DNA of 64,000 bases. Origin: Acuticoccus mangrovi. GTDB taxonomy: Bacteria; Pseudomonadota; Alphaproteobacteria; Rhizobiales; Amorphaceae. Each line of letters opens with the position of its first letter. Position 1 is the first letter of the stretch. The stretch lies in NCBI RefSeq assembly GCF_016411865.1, contig NZ_JAEKJA010000018.1, positions 1 to 64,000 on the forward strand, in the 5' to 3' direction. The notes beneath the pieces were generated by a model. It saw nothing but the letters and a program-made list of their open reading frames with translations. It searched no databases and was not told the origin of the DNA. Both the position numbers and the translations under genes were made by a program. Positions 42,684 through 51,653 of the stretch are shown here, in pieces.

Positions 42684-43601
42684 ATGAGCGTGCCCACCTA
42701 CAAGGGCGTCTGGCCGGTGGCCCCGACGCCGTTCACCGAGACCGGCGACGTCGACTACGAAGGCATGACGCGCGTTCTCGACTGCATGGTCGACCAGGGC
42801 GTCGACGGTCTCTGCATCCTCGCCAACTACTCCGAGCAATTCCTCCTGTCCGACGACGAGCGGGAGAGGCTCACCCGGCTCTGCCTGGAACACGTCGCCG
42901 GGCGCGTGCCGGTGATCGTCACCTGCTCGCACTTTGCGACCGGCATCGTCGTCGAGCGCGTCAAGCTCGCCCGCTCCCTCGGGGCGGCCATGGTGATGCT
43001 GATGCCGCCCTATCACGGCGCCCTCCTCAAGGGCGGCGAGGCGCAGACCTACGAGCAGTTCGCCCGCGCCGGCGAGGTGGGGGTGCCCATCATGATTCAG
43101 GACGCGCCGCTGTCGGGCGTCGAGCTCTCGGTGCCCTTCCTCGTGAAGATGGCCCGCGAGATCGAGCTCGTGACCTACTTCAAGGTCGAAACGCCGATGG
43201 CCGCCGCCAAGCTGCGGGCGCTGATCGAGGCGGGCGGCGAGGCGATCGTCGGCCCCTTCGACGGCGAGGAGGCGATCACGCTGATGGCGGACCTCGACGC
43301 CGGGGCGACGGGCACGATGTCGTCGGCGATGCTGCCCGATCTCATCAAGCCGGTGCTCGAGGCCCACGCGGCGGGCGACCGCGCCACCGCCGCCGCGCGC
43401 TACGCCGCGATCCTCCCGCTGATCAACTACGAGAACCGGCAATGCGGCCTGCGCGCCTGCAAGACGGTGATGAAGGAGGGCGGCGTCATCGCATCCGACC
43501 ACGTGCGCCATCCGCTGACGCCGCTGCATCCGGCGACGCGGGCGGGGCTCGTGGAGCTCGCCGCCGCGGCGTCGCCACTTGCGCTGCGCTGGGGGCGCTG
43601 A
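42684..43601 (+). CDS. L-2-keto-3-deoxyarabonate dehydratase (DHDPS superfamily)
   Basis: 305 residues, a TIM barrel. It matches the arabinose pathway dehydratase closely in CILANYSEQFLLSDDER, GRVPVIVTCSHFAT, MVMLMPPYHGA, IMIQDAPLSGVELSVPFL and the Schiff-base strand YFKVET with Lys167. The enzyme converts L-2-keto-3-deoxyarabonate to 2-oxoglutarate semialdehyde. None of the other arabinose-oxidation genes is adjacent, so the assignment rests on the sequence alone. ATG 42684 has a CGGGAGGAGAGCG site. Confidence 0.85.
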   Translation: MSVPTYKGVWPVAPTPFTETGDVDYEGMTRVLDCMVDQGVDGLCILANYSEQFLLSDDERERLTRLCLEHVAGRVPVIVTCSHFATGIVVERVKLARSLGAAMVMLMPPYHGALLKGGEAQTYEQFARAGEVGVPIMIQDAPLSGVELSVPFLVKMAREIELVTYFKVETPMAAAKLRALIEAGGEAIVGPFDGEEAITLMADLDAGATGTMSSAMLPDLIKPVLEAHAAGDRATAAARYAAILPLINYENRQCGLRACKTVMKEGGVIASDHVRHPLTPLHPATRAGLVELAAAASPLALRWGR

Positions 43602-43604
43602 GGC

Positions 43605-44882
43605 TCAGCGCCAGCTGTCGAGCACCGTCAGCGTGTTCGCCGGCGCCGCGGGCTCGGCACCGGCGATGCGCAGGAGGCCGCCGGGCTCGCGGGTGAGGGT
43701 GCGGCCGGCCGCTTCGGCGAGCTCCGCGAGCCGGCCCGACGCGAGCGACTGGGCGAACGGGGCGTCGGCATAGGGGGTGAGGCTGACGACGATATCGTCG
43801 CCGTCCTCGCGCACCCGCATCACGGTGCCGGCCGAAACGCGCGAGGCGATCGACAACAGGAGGAGGCGCAGGAGGCGAACCTCGCGGTCGCGGGCGGCGA
43901 GGCGGGCGTCGCCGTGGGCCTGAGGGTCGGCCTCGGCGACGATCAGTACCGAGGCTTCGGTGACGAGACGGCGCACCTCCCGCACCGCCGCGGCGAGCGG
44001 GGTGTCCTCCGCCGCATCCTCGCTTGCCGGCGCGGGGCAGGTGGCGCCCTCGTCCGCCACCTTGTGGAAGGCGACGAGGGCGAGGCGGCCGCCGAGCGCG
44101 CCGACGGTCACGTCGTGGAGCCCGTCGGTGGCGCGCACGGGCGCCGTCGAGCGGGTCGGCGAGGTGCCGACGGAGAGGGCGAGGGAGACGAGATCCAGAA
44201 TGTGCGCCCGCTCGCTTTCGAGGGGGAGGACGCCGGAGAGGTCGGTAGCGTCGCCGGCCAATGTCTGGAACGCACGGTTGGCGACCTCGATGTCGCCCGT
44301 GCGCGTCACGAGCGCGATCGGATCGGGGTTGGCGTCGAGGATGGCGCCGAGCGGGTCGTCCTCGGCAAGGCGCAACGTCGACGGGACCGCGTCGGCGGCC
44401 TCCTGGCGGATGACGGTGATCAGCATCGAGCGCCGGCCGGCCCAGTCGATCGGCGCCATGGTGACGCGGGCGTCGAACGGGTGGCCGTTGGCGGTGGTCA
44501 TGGTCATCGTGCCGGTCTGCGACGAATTGGCGCGATGGAACAGGGCGCCGAGCCCGCCGGCCATCTCGAGCACGTTCGCGGAAGAATATCCGAACTCCGC
44601 GAGGGCGGTACGATTGGCGAAGGCGATGCTGTCGCCGTCGAGCACCAGCAGTGCGACCGGGATGCGGTCGAGAATGGTGGCGGTGCGCGGGTCGCTGTTG
44701 CCGACGTCGAGGGTGGAGCCCTGACGCGGGATCGCGAGCGGCGCGCGCGCGGTCGCAGGCTCGCCCTCGATCCGCAGGTCGCCCGCATAGCGGGCGCCGA
44801 GCGCCTCGGCGATATAGCGGAAGGCCTCGTCTTCCGGCCGTTCGAGCCGGCTGAGATCGAGCGATGCGTCGCCGCGCTCCAT
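43605..44882 (-). CDS. Double-PAS sensor with degenerate kinase-like C-terminus
   Basis: 425 residues. PAS 1 spans about 65-160 (TILDRIPVALLVLDGDSIAFANRTALAEFGYSS) and PAS 2 about 175-270 (DPLGAILDANPDPIALVTRTGDIEVANRAFQTLAG). The end resembles a histidine kinase: VREVRRLVTEASVLIVAEADP and a SIASRVSAGTVMRVREDGDDIVVSLTPY stretch like an ATP-lid region, but no phospho-accepting histidine box or N/G1 boxes are visible. It may be a phosphatase, scaffold or sensor. The ATG at 44882 follows GGGAGGCCGCAGG. It is divergent from a phasin gene. Confidence 0.75.
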   Translation of the reverse strand: MERGDASLDLSRLERPEDEAFRYIAEALGARYAGDLRIEGEPATARAPLAIPRQGSTLDVGNSDPRTATILDRIPVALLVLDGDSIAFANRTALAEFGYSSANVLEMAGGLGALFHRANSSQTGTMTMTTANGHPFDARVTMAPIDWAGRRSMLITVIRQEAADAVPSTLRLAEDDPLGAILDANPDPIALVTRTGDIEVANRAFQTLAGDATDLSGVLPLESERAHILDLVSLALSVGTSPTRSTAPVRATDGLHDVTVGALGGRLALVAFHKVADEGATCPAPASEDAAEDTPLAAAVREVRRLVTEASVLIVAEADPQAHGDARLAARDREVRLLRLLLLSIASRVSAGTVMRVREDGDDIVVSLTPYADAPFAQSLASGRLAELAEAAGRTLTREPGGLLRIAGAEPAAPANTLTVLDSWR

Positions 44883-44964
44883 CCTGCGGCCTCCCTGCAA
44901 ACTCAACAATACGAGCGTCGAGACGTAGCCGCCGGTGTGCTGCGAATGGGTTAAGGGCGCGCGA

Positions 44965-44978
44965 GATTCATGTGAATC
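44965..44978. promoter_or_regulatory. Paired GANTC sites in a dyad at the PAS/phasin divergent region
   Basis: GATTC (44965-44969) and GAATC (44974-44978) form GATTCATGTGAATC. Both are CcrM targets, and they lie between the two divergent genes, 83 bases before one start and about 140 before the other. Confidence 0.5.
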
Positions 44979-45000
44979 GCATCGCGGACGCAAAAACATG

Positions 45001-45028
45001 TTGCACTGCACAATAACTCGATTATGTA
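45001..45028 (+). promoter_or_regulatory. Phasin promoter
   Basis: TTGCAC (45001-45006), 16-base spacer, TATGTA (45023-45028), about 90 bases before the phasin ATG. The -35 overlaps TTGCACTGCA, a TGC/GCA-rich repeat of the kind bound by PHA regulator PhaR; that link is speculative. Confidence 0.45.
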
Positions 45029-45118
45029 TGGCTCGGCAGCGGTTCAATGCCGCAGTCGAATGAAATCACGGGACGGGGTCGTGCAGCGAACCGCCGCGAA
45101 CCCGTGAAGGAGGTCAGA

Positions 45119-45616
45119 ATGTCGACCAACGAAAATATTCCTAACCCTGACGCGGCAATCGAGCAGGGTTTTCAGGCCGCCCAAATGGCGACCAATGACT
45201 TTGCATCTGTTATTCCGGGAGCCGAGGGCTCGAACATGGTTCGGGAGCTCGCTGAGCAGAGTATCGCGTCCGCCCGGCAGATGTACGAAACCGCGCGTAA
45301 TGCAGCAGAGGAAGCGACGGATATGATGGAAGATACCTACGAGCACGCCCGCAAATCGTTCACTGAGATGAACCTCAAGCTGATCGATCAGGCCCAGGCC
45401 AACACCGACCGCGTGTTCGCCTTCGCCAAGGAAGTGGCCAGCGCCAAGACCGTGTCCGAGGCGGTGGAGCTCCAGACGAAGTTCGTGCGCGAGCAGTTCG
45501 AGGCCTTCGCCGGCCAGGCGCGCGAAATGCAGGAGACGGCGCAGAAGCTCGCGACCGAGACCACCGGCCCCATGAAGGAGGCCTGGGAGCGCGCGACGCA
45601 GAAGTTCAACACCTAA
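45119..45616 (+). CDS. Phasin family protein
   Basis: 165 residues, amphipathic helices without cysteine. The body, from AAQMATNDFASVIPGAEG through SARQMYETARNAAEEATDMMEDTYEHARKSF to EQFEAFAGQAREMQETAQKLA, is typical of phasins that coat polyhydroxyalkanoate granules in the cytoplasm. AAGGAGGTCAGA gives a near-ideal ribosome site, suggesting high expression. It is followed by a strong intrinsic terminator. The promoter region holds paired GANTC sites shared with the divergent PAS gene. Confidence 0.9.
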   Translation: MSTNENIPNPDAAIEQGFQAAQMATNDFASVIPGAEGSNMVRELAEQSIASARQMYETARNAAEEATDMMEDTYEHARKSFTEMNLKLIDQAQANTDRVFAFAKEVASAKTVSEAVELQTKFVREQFEAFAGQAREMQETAQKLATETTGPMKEAWERATQKFNT

Positions 45617-45638
45617 TCAGGTTGTTTCTGTCCGCCAG

Positions 45639-45669
45639 AGCGCGCCGGGCTTCCCGACGCGCTTTTTTT
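45639..45669 (+). terminator. Intrinsic terminator of the phasin gene
   Basis: AGCGCG (45639-45644) pairs with CGCGCT (45658-45663), continued by CGGG/CCCG around a CTT loop, and runs into T7 ending at 45669. Canonical rho-independent structure. Confidence 0.9.
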
Positions 45670-45687
45670 GTGCCAAGAGGCATCTCC

Positions 45688-45720
45688 GACGGGGGTGCGG
45701 CTCATTCGCCCGCCCCCGTC
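45688..45720. repeat. 8-base inverted repeat before tRNA-His
   Basis: GACGGGGG (45688-45695) and CCCCCGTC (45713-45720), 17-base loop, ending 13 bases before the tRNA. No U tract follows. Confidence 0.35.
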
Positions 45721-45733
45721 AGACCTGACGCGG

Positions 45734-45810
45734 GCCGACGTAGCTCAGTTGGTTAGAGCGCTGGATTGTGGATCCAGAGGTCGTAGGTTCGACCCCTACC
45801 GTCGGTACCA
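45734..45810 (+). tRNA. tRNA-His (GUG)
   Basis: 77 nucleotides with encoded CCA. The anticodon GTG sits in CTGGATT-GTG-GATCCAG, the D arm is AGCTCAGTTGGTTAGAGC and the T arm AGGTTCGACCCCT. Acceptor pairs run from G1 (GU with U72) through seven positions. Position 73 is A rather than C, as reported for alphaproteobacterial tRNA-His, whose HisRS does not need the extra G at -1. Confidence 0.95.
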
Positions 45811-45929
45811 CCCGCCCCTAAATCCCCAGGATCGTTGTGGCATCGCACCTTGTGCGAACCGAGCAGACCCCTTAGGGGGCGTCGCTCGGCATGTGAGTTC
45901 GGCAACGATCGCGAGGAGACCGGAGCCCG

Positions 45930-46748
45930 ATGCGGGAGCTTCTGATTCATCTTCATATCCCGAAATGCTCGGGAACGTCGGTGAACTACGAGATGATTCG
46001 CCACTTCGGCGCGGCGCGGGTGCTCTCCGGGCAGCCGCCGCTGGCGCTCGGGCGGCTCGCCGCGATGACGCTCGACGAGCGCAACGCCGCTTACGACGCG
46101 GTGGCCGGCCACTTCGCCTGGAACGTCACCGAGTATTTCGAGAATCGCCCGTTCACGGCTTTCTCCATCCTGCGCGATCCGCTGGAGCGCATCTGCAGCT
46201 TCTTCAACTTCGTGCACCGCAGCACGTCGCATCCGGCCAACGCGATCTTCAAGAAGCGCCTCAAGAGCCTCAACGACCTCACCGAGGCGCTGATGCGGCC
46301 CCATCCGATCTTCTTCAAGGAGTGGAGCAACTACTACACGCGCGCCTTCAGCGGCCTATCGATCGACCGCTTCGTGGACGGCGACAGCGCCAAGGGTGTG
46401 CTCGGCCCGGCGGGCTTCGGCGCCACCTTCGACGAGGCGCGGAGCCTGGTGGAGGAGCGCATCGCCGACCGCCGCCTGATCATCGGCGAGCAGCCCCTCA
46501 TCGAGGCCTTCCTGCGCGACAAGGGGGTGCTCGAGGGGAGCCTGACCCACCGCAACGTCGCGCCGAAGGTCGATCCCGCCCAATCCGACTACGAGGTGGC
46601 GACGGTGGCGACGCTGTCGCCCGCCACGCGCGCGCTGCTCCTCGAATGGAACGCGCTCGACATGGCCCTTCTGGGCGCCGTCGCTCCCGACAGCGTGCGC
46701 CATCGCGGCGTGGCGGTGGTGGGCGGAGGCGCTTCGCCGTCCGCCTGA
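45930..46748 (+). CDS. Sulfotransferase family 2-type protein
   Basis: 272 residues. HLHIPKCSGTS near the N-terminus is the 5'-phosphosulfate loop and SILRDPLERICSFFNF carries the 3'-phosphate-binding RDP-R pattern of PAPS-dependent sulfotransferases. No signal peptide or membrane helix is obvious, so it may act in the cytoplasm or at the membrane. The acceptor is unknown. It stands between tRNA-His and the hydroxyacid oxidase gene; the ATG at 45930 has GAGGAGACCGGAGCCC upstream. Confidence 0.82.
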   Translation: MRELLIHLHIPKCSGTSVNYEMIRHFGAARVLSGQPPLALGRLAAMTLDERNAAYDAVAGHFAWNVTEYFENRPFTAFSILRDPLERICSFFNFVHRSTSHPANAIFKKRLKSLNDLTEALMRPHPIFFKEWSNYYTRAFSGLSIDRFVDGDSAKGVLGPAGFGATFDEARSLVEERIADRRLIIGEQPLIEAFLRDKGVLEGSLTHRNVAPKVDPAQSDYEVATVATLSPATRALLLEWNALDMALLGAVAPDSVRHRGVAVVGGGASPSA

Positions 46749-46831
46749 CGGCTGCGTTGGTTCTTTTCCCCGGTCAGCGCTTGGGGCTAGTGTGCAACGA
46801 ACGAGGTCGGAGCGCCGGCCGGGGAGGACGT

Positions 46832-48034
46832 GTGGCACCCATTCTGACGATCGAGGATCTTCGCCTGAGGCACAAACGCTTTACGCCGAAGATGTTCTAC
46901 GACTACGCCGACTCCGGCTCCTACACGGAAGGCACCTATCGCGAGAACGAAGCCGCGTTCGCCGCCATCAAGCTTCGTCAGCGCGTCGCCCGCAACATCG
47001 ACCATCGCGACGTCTCGGCCACGATCCTCGGGCGCCCGGCCACCATCCCCGTCTATCTCGCTCCCGTCGGCATGACCGGCATGCAGCATCCGGACGGCGA
47101 GATCCTCGCCGCCCGCGCCGCCGAGGCGTTCGGCGTGCCCTTCACCCTCTCCACCATGAGCATCTGCTCGCTCGAGGACGTGAAGGCCGCCACCACCAAG
47201 CCCTTCTGGTTCCAGCTCTACGTGATGCGCGATCGCGGCTTCGTGGCCGATCTCATCGCCCGCGCCAAGGCGGTGGGCTGCGGCGCCCTCGTCCTCACCC
47301 TCGACCTCCAGATTCTCGGCCAGCGTCACAAGGACGTCCGCAACGGTCTCTCCGCTCCGCCGAAGATGACGCCCCAGGTGATCGCCGATCTGGTGCAGCA
47401 CCCGGCGTGGTGCATGAAGATGCTCGGCACCAAGCGGCGCTCCTTCGGCAACATCGTCGGCCACGTGAAGGGGGTCGACGATCTCGGCTCGCTGTCGGAG
47501 TGGACGGCGCGGCAGTTCGATCCCTCGCTCGACTGGTCCTCGGTGGAGTGGATCAAGTCGCACTGGGACGGGCCGCTCATCCTCAAGGGGATCGGCGACG
47601 TCGAGGACGCCAAGATCGCGCTGCAGACGGGCGCCGACGCCATCACCGTGTCGAACCACGGCGGGCGCCAGCTCGACGGGGCGCCGGCCTCGATCCACAT
47701 GCTGCCCGAGATCGCCGAGGCGGTGGGCGACAAGATCGAGATCCACATGGACGGCGGCATCCGCTCCGGTCAGGACGTCCTGAAGGCGATGGCGCTCGGC
47801 GCGCACGCGACGTCGATCGGCCGCGCCTTCATCCACGGCCTCGGCGCGATGGGCGAGGCCGGCGTCACCAAGGCGCTCGAGATCATCCAGCGCGAGCTGG
47901 ACACCACCATGGCGCTCTGCGGCGAGACCAAGATCACCGAGGTCGGGCCGCACAACATCTGGGGCGGGGTGCCCCATCCGGCGCCGGTGGTCGACCCGGA
48001 CCGCGAGCGCGGTCTCGCCGCCGTCGGGGCCTGA
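46832..48034 (+). CDS. FMN-dependent alpha-hydroxy-acid oxidase/dehydrogenase
   Basis: 400 residues. The family's core is complete: YDYADSGSYTEGTYREN at the start, APVGMTGMQHPDGE, FQLYVMRDR, the catalytic-histidine strand VSNHGGRQLDGAPASI and FMN phosphate loop HMDGGIRSGQDVLKAMALGA. It oxidises an L-2-hydroxy acid such as lactate, glycolate or mandelate. The GTG at 46832 follows GGGGAGGACGT. It is separate from the following HAD gene by 148 bases. Confidence 0.93.
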   Translation: MAPILTIEDLRLRHKRFTPKMFYDYADSGSYTEGTYRENEAAFAAIKLRQRVARNIDHRDVSATILGRPATIPVYLAPVGMTGMQHPDGEILAARAAEAFGVPFTLSTMSICSLEDVKAATTKPFWFQLYVMRDRGFVADLIARAKAVGCGALVLTLDLQILGQRHKDVRNGLSAPPKMTPQVIADLVQHPAWCMKMLGTKRRSFGNIVGHVKGVDDLGSLSEWTARQFDPSLDWSSVEWIKSHWDGPLILKGIGDVEDAKIALQTGADAITVSNHGGRQLDGAPASIHMLPEIAEAVGDKIEIHMDGGIRSGQDVLKAMALGAHATSIGRAFIHGLGAMGEAGVTKALEIIQRELDTTMALCGETKITEVGPHNIWGGVPHPAPVVDPDRERGLAAVGA

Positions 48035-48182
48035 GCCCGGCGGCAACACCCTCGCGACATCCGCACGCCCGCCGGGGGCTCGGCGGCGCGGCGTCCTCTT
48101 TTCAAGTGCCACCGCCGATGCTTGGATCGGGCGTGTGGTTGGCCCGCCCTGCGATACCGGGCCCGGTTGAGAGGGGGACGCC

Positions 48183-48962
48183 GTGACCTTGCCACCGATC
48201 GAGGCGATCATCGCCGACCTGGACGGCGTGGTGTTTCGCGGCGCCGCCCCCATCGCGAGCGCGGTCGACGCCTTCGCCGCCTGGCGCGCGGCGGGCATCC
48301 CCTACGCCTTCGTCAGCAACAACTCGACCAAGAGCCCGGCGGAGATGGCCGCCAAGCTGACGGCGATGGGAGTGCCGGCGACCGAGGAGCAGGTGGTCAC
48401 GAGCTCCACCGGCACCATGCGCGCCCTGCGCGAGGGGTGGCCCCGCGGCGGCAAAGCCGTGGTGCTCGGCGCGCCGTCGCTGGAGCAGGCGGTGGAGGCG
48501 GCCGGCTTCGTCCTCACCGAGGACGCCGACGCCGACTGCGTGGTCGTGGGGCTCGACCGCGACCTCACCTATCGCCGCCTCGACCGGGCGGTGGCGGCGG
48601 TGCTCGCGGGAGCCGCCTTCATCGGCACCAACGCCGACCGGCTCATTCCCGAATCGGGCCACTTCGCCCCAGGAGCGGGGGCGATGATCGCCGCGGTGGC
48701 GGCGGCGACCGGCGTCACCCCGCGAATCATCGGCAAGCCCGGCCCGGACCTCATCGAGGAGGCGATCGTCCGGCTCGGCGTCGCCCGCGATCGGGTCATC
48801 ATGATCGGCGATCAGGTCGCGACCGACATCGCCGCGGCGCGGGCCGCCGGCGTGTTTGCGGTGCTCGTGGAGACCGGCGTCGCCAATCCGCTGCCGCACG
48901 TGCCGGAGCCCGACCTCACCCTCGCCGACCTCACCTCGCTGCGGCCGCCGCTCGCCGCCTGA
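48183..48962 (+). CDS. HAD-superfamily IIA phosphatase (NagD/PGP type)
   Basis: 259 residues. IIADLDGVVFRG holds the nucleophile and acid aspartates, VSNNSTKSPAEMA the second motif, and RVIMIGDQVATDIAAARAAG the GD metal site; the cap between is of the C2a kind. These enzymes hydrolyse sugar phosphates, nucleotides or 2-phosphoglycolate. GTG start with GAGAGGGGG upstream. A phosphoglycolate role would suit the neighbouring hydroxyacid oxidase, but the sequence does not decide. Confidence 0.88.
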   Translation: MTLPPIEAIIADLDGVVFRGAAPIASAVDAFAAWRAAGIPYAFVSNNSTKSPAEMAAKLTAMGVPATEEQVVTSSTGTMRALREGWPRGGKAVVLGAPSLEQAVEAAGFVLTEDADADCVVVGLDRDLTYRRLDRAVAAVLAGAAFIGTNADRLIPESGHFAPGAGAMIAAVAAATGVTPRIIGKPGPDLIEEAIVRLGVARDRVIMIGDQVATDIAAARAAGVFAVLVETGVANPLPHVPEPDLTLADLTSLRPPLAA

Positions 48963-49391
48963 CCGCGTGCGAACCCCCTTCCGTCCGCTGGATCGGCGGT
49001 TAGGAGGCGATTCTCACGAAAATGTGACCTTTGTCCGTTCTTGCCGCATGTGCGAAGGGCGCTAGCGGTCGGCGGGAAAAGCAAGCACGAATCCGCTTCG
49101 ATTTTTCACGCACGCGTGATGGACCCGGTCGGGACGGGCGAGTTCCGGGCCGCGAATGCGGCAACGGTGCCACATTCTGTGATCTGCGACACAAGTGAAC
49201 CCTCTGCCGGATCACCAACTATTTGACTGTCCCTTTGCGACCCATGGGCATTCCGATGCCCTCGGCGAGTAGACGGAAGGAACAGCTCGCCGTGTGGCAC
49301 TGTGGCTATAGTGTGACCAACGACGCTCAGCCTAAGCTCCGCGGCAAGTATCGGTGCAGCCTCATGCGGCATACTTTGCTCGCACTATTGG
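48963..49391. other. 429-base region before the glucan operon
   Basis: No gene is supported. It contains two small dyads, TCACGC-AC-GCGTGA (49106-49119) and GGGCAT-TCCG-ATGCCC (49246-49261), and presumably the operon promoter. A clear -35/-10 pair was not found. The base composition is less GC-rich than the flanking genes. Confidence 0.5.
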
Positions 49392-51635
49392 GTGTTTACT
49401 GAATTGCGCAACATTGTTGTAACGTCGAGTAACTTTCAGATCGAACCGGGCTGTCGCGGCGTGCTCGTCACCGCGACGGGCGCGGCGCTTTTGGCGTACC
49501 TTCTCGATACTTTCATGGTTCTCGACTCGCTGCCGCACGGCTGGGCGACCGCCGTCATGGGCAGCCTTCACATCCTGGCCGGCTGGGTGGGTCTCCTGCA
49601 GGCGACATTGGGCGCCGTGGACCTCGCCCCGCTCGTCCTCGGCGTGCGTCTCGCGCTCACCCATCCGCGGCTCCACCAGCCGCTGCGACGCGCCGGGCCG
49701 ACGCCCGTGTCGGGCATGCGCTCCTTCCGCGGTCTCGTGATGGCCTATTGGGGGTCGGAGCGCTGGGTCGAGGCGTGGGCGCTCACCGTCGGCATCGTCG
49801 TCCTCACCACGCTGTTGTCGAAGAGCAGCGTGTGGGCGGCGACCGCCACCGCCGACTTCCTCAGCGCCATCGTGCGCATCCACGCGACGCCCGAGGGGGT
49901 CGACCCGGTCGCCGTTCTGCTGACGGCGGTGGCCGCGTTCGCCGCGGTCCACCTCGCCCGCGTCGGCGGGACGGCGGTGCGCCACTTCCTGTCCACCAGC
50001 CTGCACCGCAAGGCGCGCGGCTGGATGCAGGAGCAGTTCTCCGCCGCTCTCCTCGCCAAGAACCACATCGCCATGGGGCTGATGAGCAACCGCGATGCGG
50101 CCCCCGGCACCGCCGGCCGCATGCCGGACAACGTCGATCAGCGCATCGACGAGTGCTCCAACGCCCTGTTCGGCGGCATCATCGGCCTCGCCATGGGCAT
50201 CTGGGGGGCGGTCGCCTCGATCTACTTCGTCAGCGTCGCGATCATCGCGCGCTCGGTGGAGGTCGCCTTCCTGGAGCGCTGGTTCGCCGCCATCGGCGCG
50301 GCCGCCGGCAAGGCCTTCGGCCCGAGCGTCGGGGCGGCGCTCTCCTTCTCGCCCGGCGAGTACGGCTCGGCGCTGCTCGTCGCCCTGCTCATCGCCGTCT
50401 ACGTGCCGCTCGGCACCTTCTGCGCCTGGTGCCTCGGCCGCGTGCTGGAGCGGCAGACGCTGGAGCGTCAGGCGCGCGACGGCAGCTGGCGCGGCGAGCT
50501 CAACGACCTGTTGAGCCGCTCCGGCCAGCTCGCCATCTCCAACGGCGAGCGGGTGCAGGCGCGCACCAACTCCGTCCTCTACGGCGCCATCGACCGCGTG
50601 TGGCACCGCATGAACATCACCACGGCCGCCTTCCAGGCGTTCACCGACGGCTACACCTTCTTGTCGAAGCGGCTGGTCTCCTACCTGCCGGCGCTGCCCG
50701 GCTATCTCTCCGGGGCGATGACCTTCCGCACCTACACGGCGACGTCGGAGCTCGCCGCGGAGCTGATCAACGACTGCTCCTGGTTCCTCCAGGTGATGCC
50801 CGCCATCGCCACGCTCAACGCCAACGCCAAGCGCCTCACCGAGGTGGCGGAGGCGATCGAGTGCGCCAGCGATCAGCACCGCTTCTACAGCGAGACGGGG
50901 GTGCACGAGTTCCGTGCCCTCACCCAGGCGTCCGCCTTCGGGCTGACCCTGCGCGACCTCGCCCTCAACCACCGCGGGCGCGATGCCGAACCCTTCCTGC
51001 GGGTGCGCCATCTCAGCCTGCGTCCCGGCCACTGGGCCTACGTGCGCGGCCACAACGGGTGCGGCAAGTCGAGCCTCCTGAAGGCGATCGCCGGGCTGTG
51101 GCCCTACGGCTCCGGCGATGTCGTGCTGCCGGAAGGCGCCAGCGTGTTCTTCGCCGGCCAGGACCCGGACCTGCCGACGCGGCTCTCGCTGAAGGAGCTC
51201 GTCACCTACCCGCATTTCGGCAGCGCCTACAGCGACAAGGACGTCGCCGCGGTGCTCGCCGAAGTGGGTCTCGGCCGTTTCATCCGCGAGCTCGACGAGA
51301 GCCTCCACCACGGCAAGCCCTGGAACAACGTCTTCAGCGGCGGCCAGCGGCAGCGCCTGGTGCTCGCCCGCATCATCCTGCAGCGGCCCGACGTGCTGCT
51401 GCTCGACGAAGCCTGCTCCGCGCTCGATCCGGCGGCGGTGACCGACTTCCACAGCCTCCTGCGCCATCATTGCGGGGATGCCGTGGTGATCTCGATCATG
51501 CACAGCCCGGAGCCGCCCGTAAGCCCCACTGGGAAGTCGTTCTACGACAACATTCTCTATATCGAGGATGGCGAGGCGGACCTTCATCCTATAACGGTCG
51601 CGGCGATCAAGCGGCCTCCGATCGCCGCGGAGTAG
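49392..51635 (+). CDS. ABC_membrane_2-type (SbmA/BacA/ABCD-like) ABC transporter
   Basis: 747 residues with membrane and ATPase parts in one chain. About six helices lie between 20 and 440. The ATPase shows Walker A GHNGCGKSSLLKAI, a FSGGQRQRLVLARI signature (F instead of the usual L) and Walker B VLLLDEACSALD. The family includes peptide importers and ABCD lipid transporters. The GTG at 49392 has no visible ribosome site; no better in-frame start was found. It is 18 bases before a GH3 gene, so it may handle a sugar polymer or oligosaccharide, but that substrate would be unusual. Confidence 0.82.
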   Translation: MFTELRNIVVTSSNFQIEPGCRGVLVTATGAALLAYLLDTFMVLDSLPHGWATAVMGSLHILAGWVGLLQATLGAVDLAPLVLGVRLALTHPRLHQPLRRAGPTPVSGMRSFRGLVMAYWGSERWVEAWALTVGIVVLTTLLSKSSVWAATATADFLSAIVRIHATPEGVDPVAVLLTAVAAFAAVHLARVGGTAVRHFLSTSLHRKARGWMQEQFSAALLAKNHIAMGLMSNRDAAPGTAGRMPDNVDQRIDECSNALFGGIIGLAMGIWGAVASIYFVSVAIIARSVEVAFLERWFAAIGAAAGKAFGPSVGAALSFSPGEYGSALLVALLIAVYVPLGTFCAWCLGRVLERQTLERQARDGSWRGELNDLLSRSGQLAISNGERVQARTNSVLYGAIDRVWHRMNITTAAFQAFTDGYTFLSKRLVSYLPALPGYLSGAMTFRTYTATSELAAELINDCSWFLQVMPAIATLNANAKRLTEVAEAIECASDQHRFYSETGVHEFRALTQASAFGLTLRDLALNHRGRDAEPFLRVRHLSLRPGHWAYVRGHNGCGKSSLLKAIAGLWPYGSGDVVLPEGASVFFAGQDPDLPTRLSLKELVTYPHFGSAYSDKDVAAVLAEVGLGRFIRELDESLHHGKPWNNVFSGGQRQRLVLARIILQRPDVLLLDEACSALDPAAVTDFHSLLRHHCGDAVVISIMHSPEPPVSPTGKSFYDNILYIEDGEADLHPITVAAIKRPPIAAE

Positions 51636-51653
51636 GCGAGGGCAACAGCCGTC

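Noticed and set aside
49106-49372. An 88-codon minus-strand frame in the region before the ABC gene
   Set aside because: No ribosome site, no domain, less biased third positions, and it covers probable promoter sequence.
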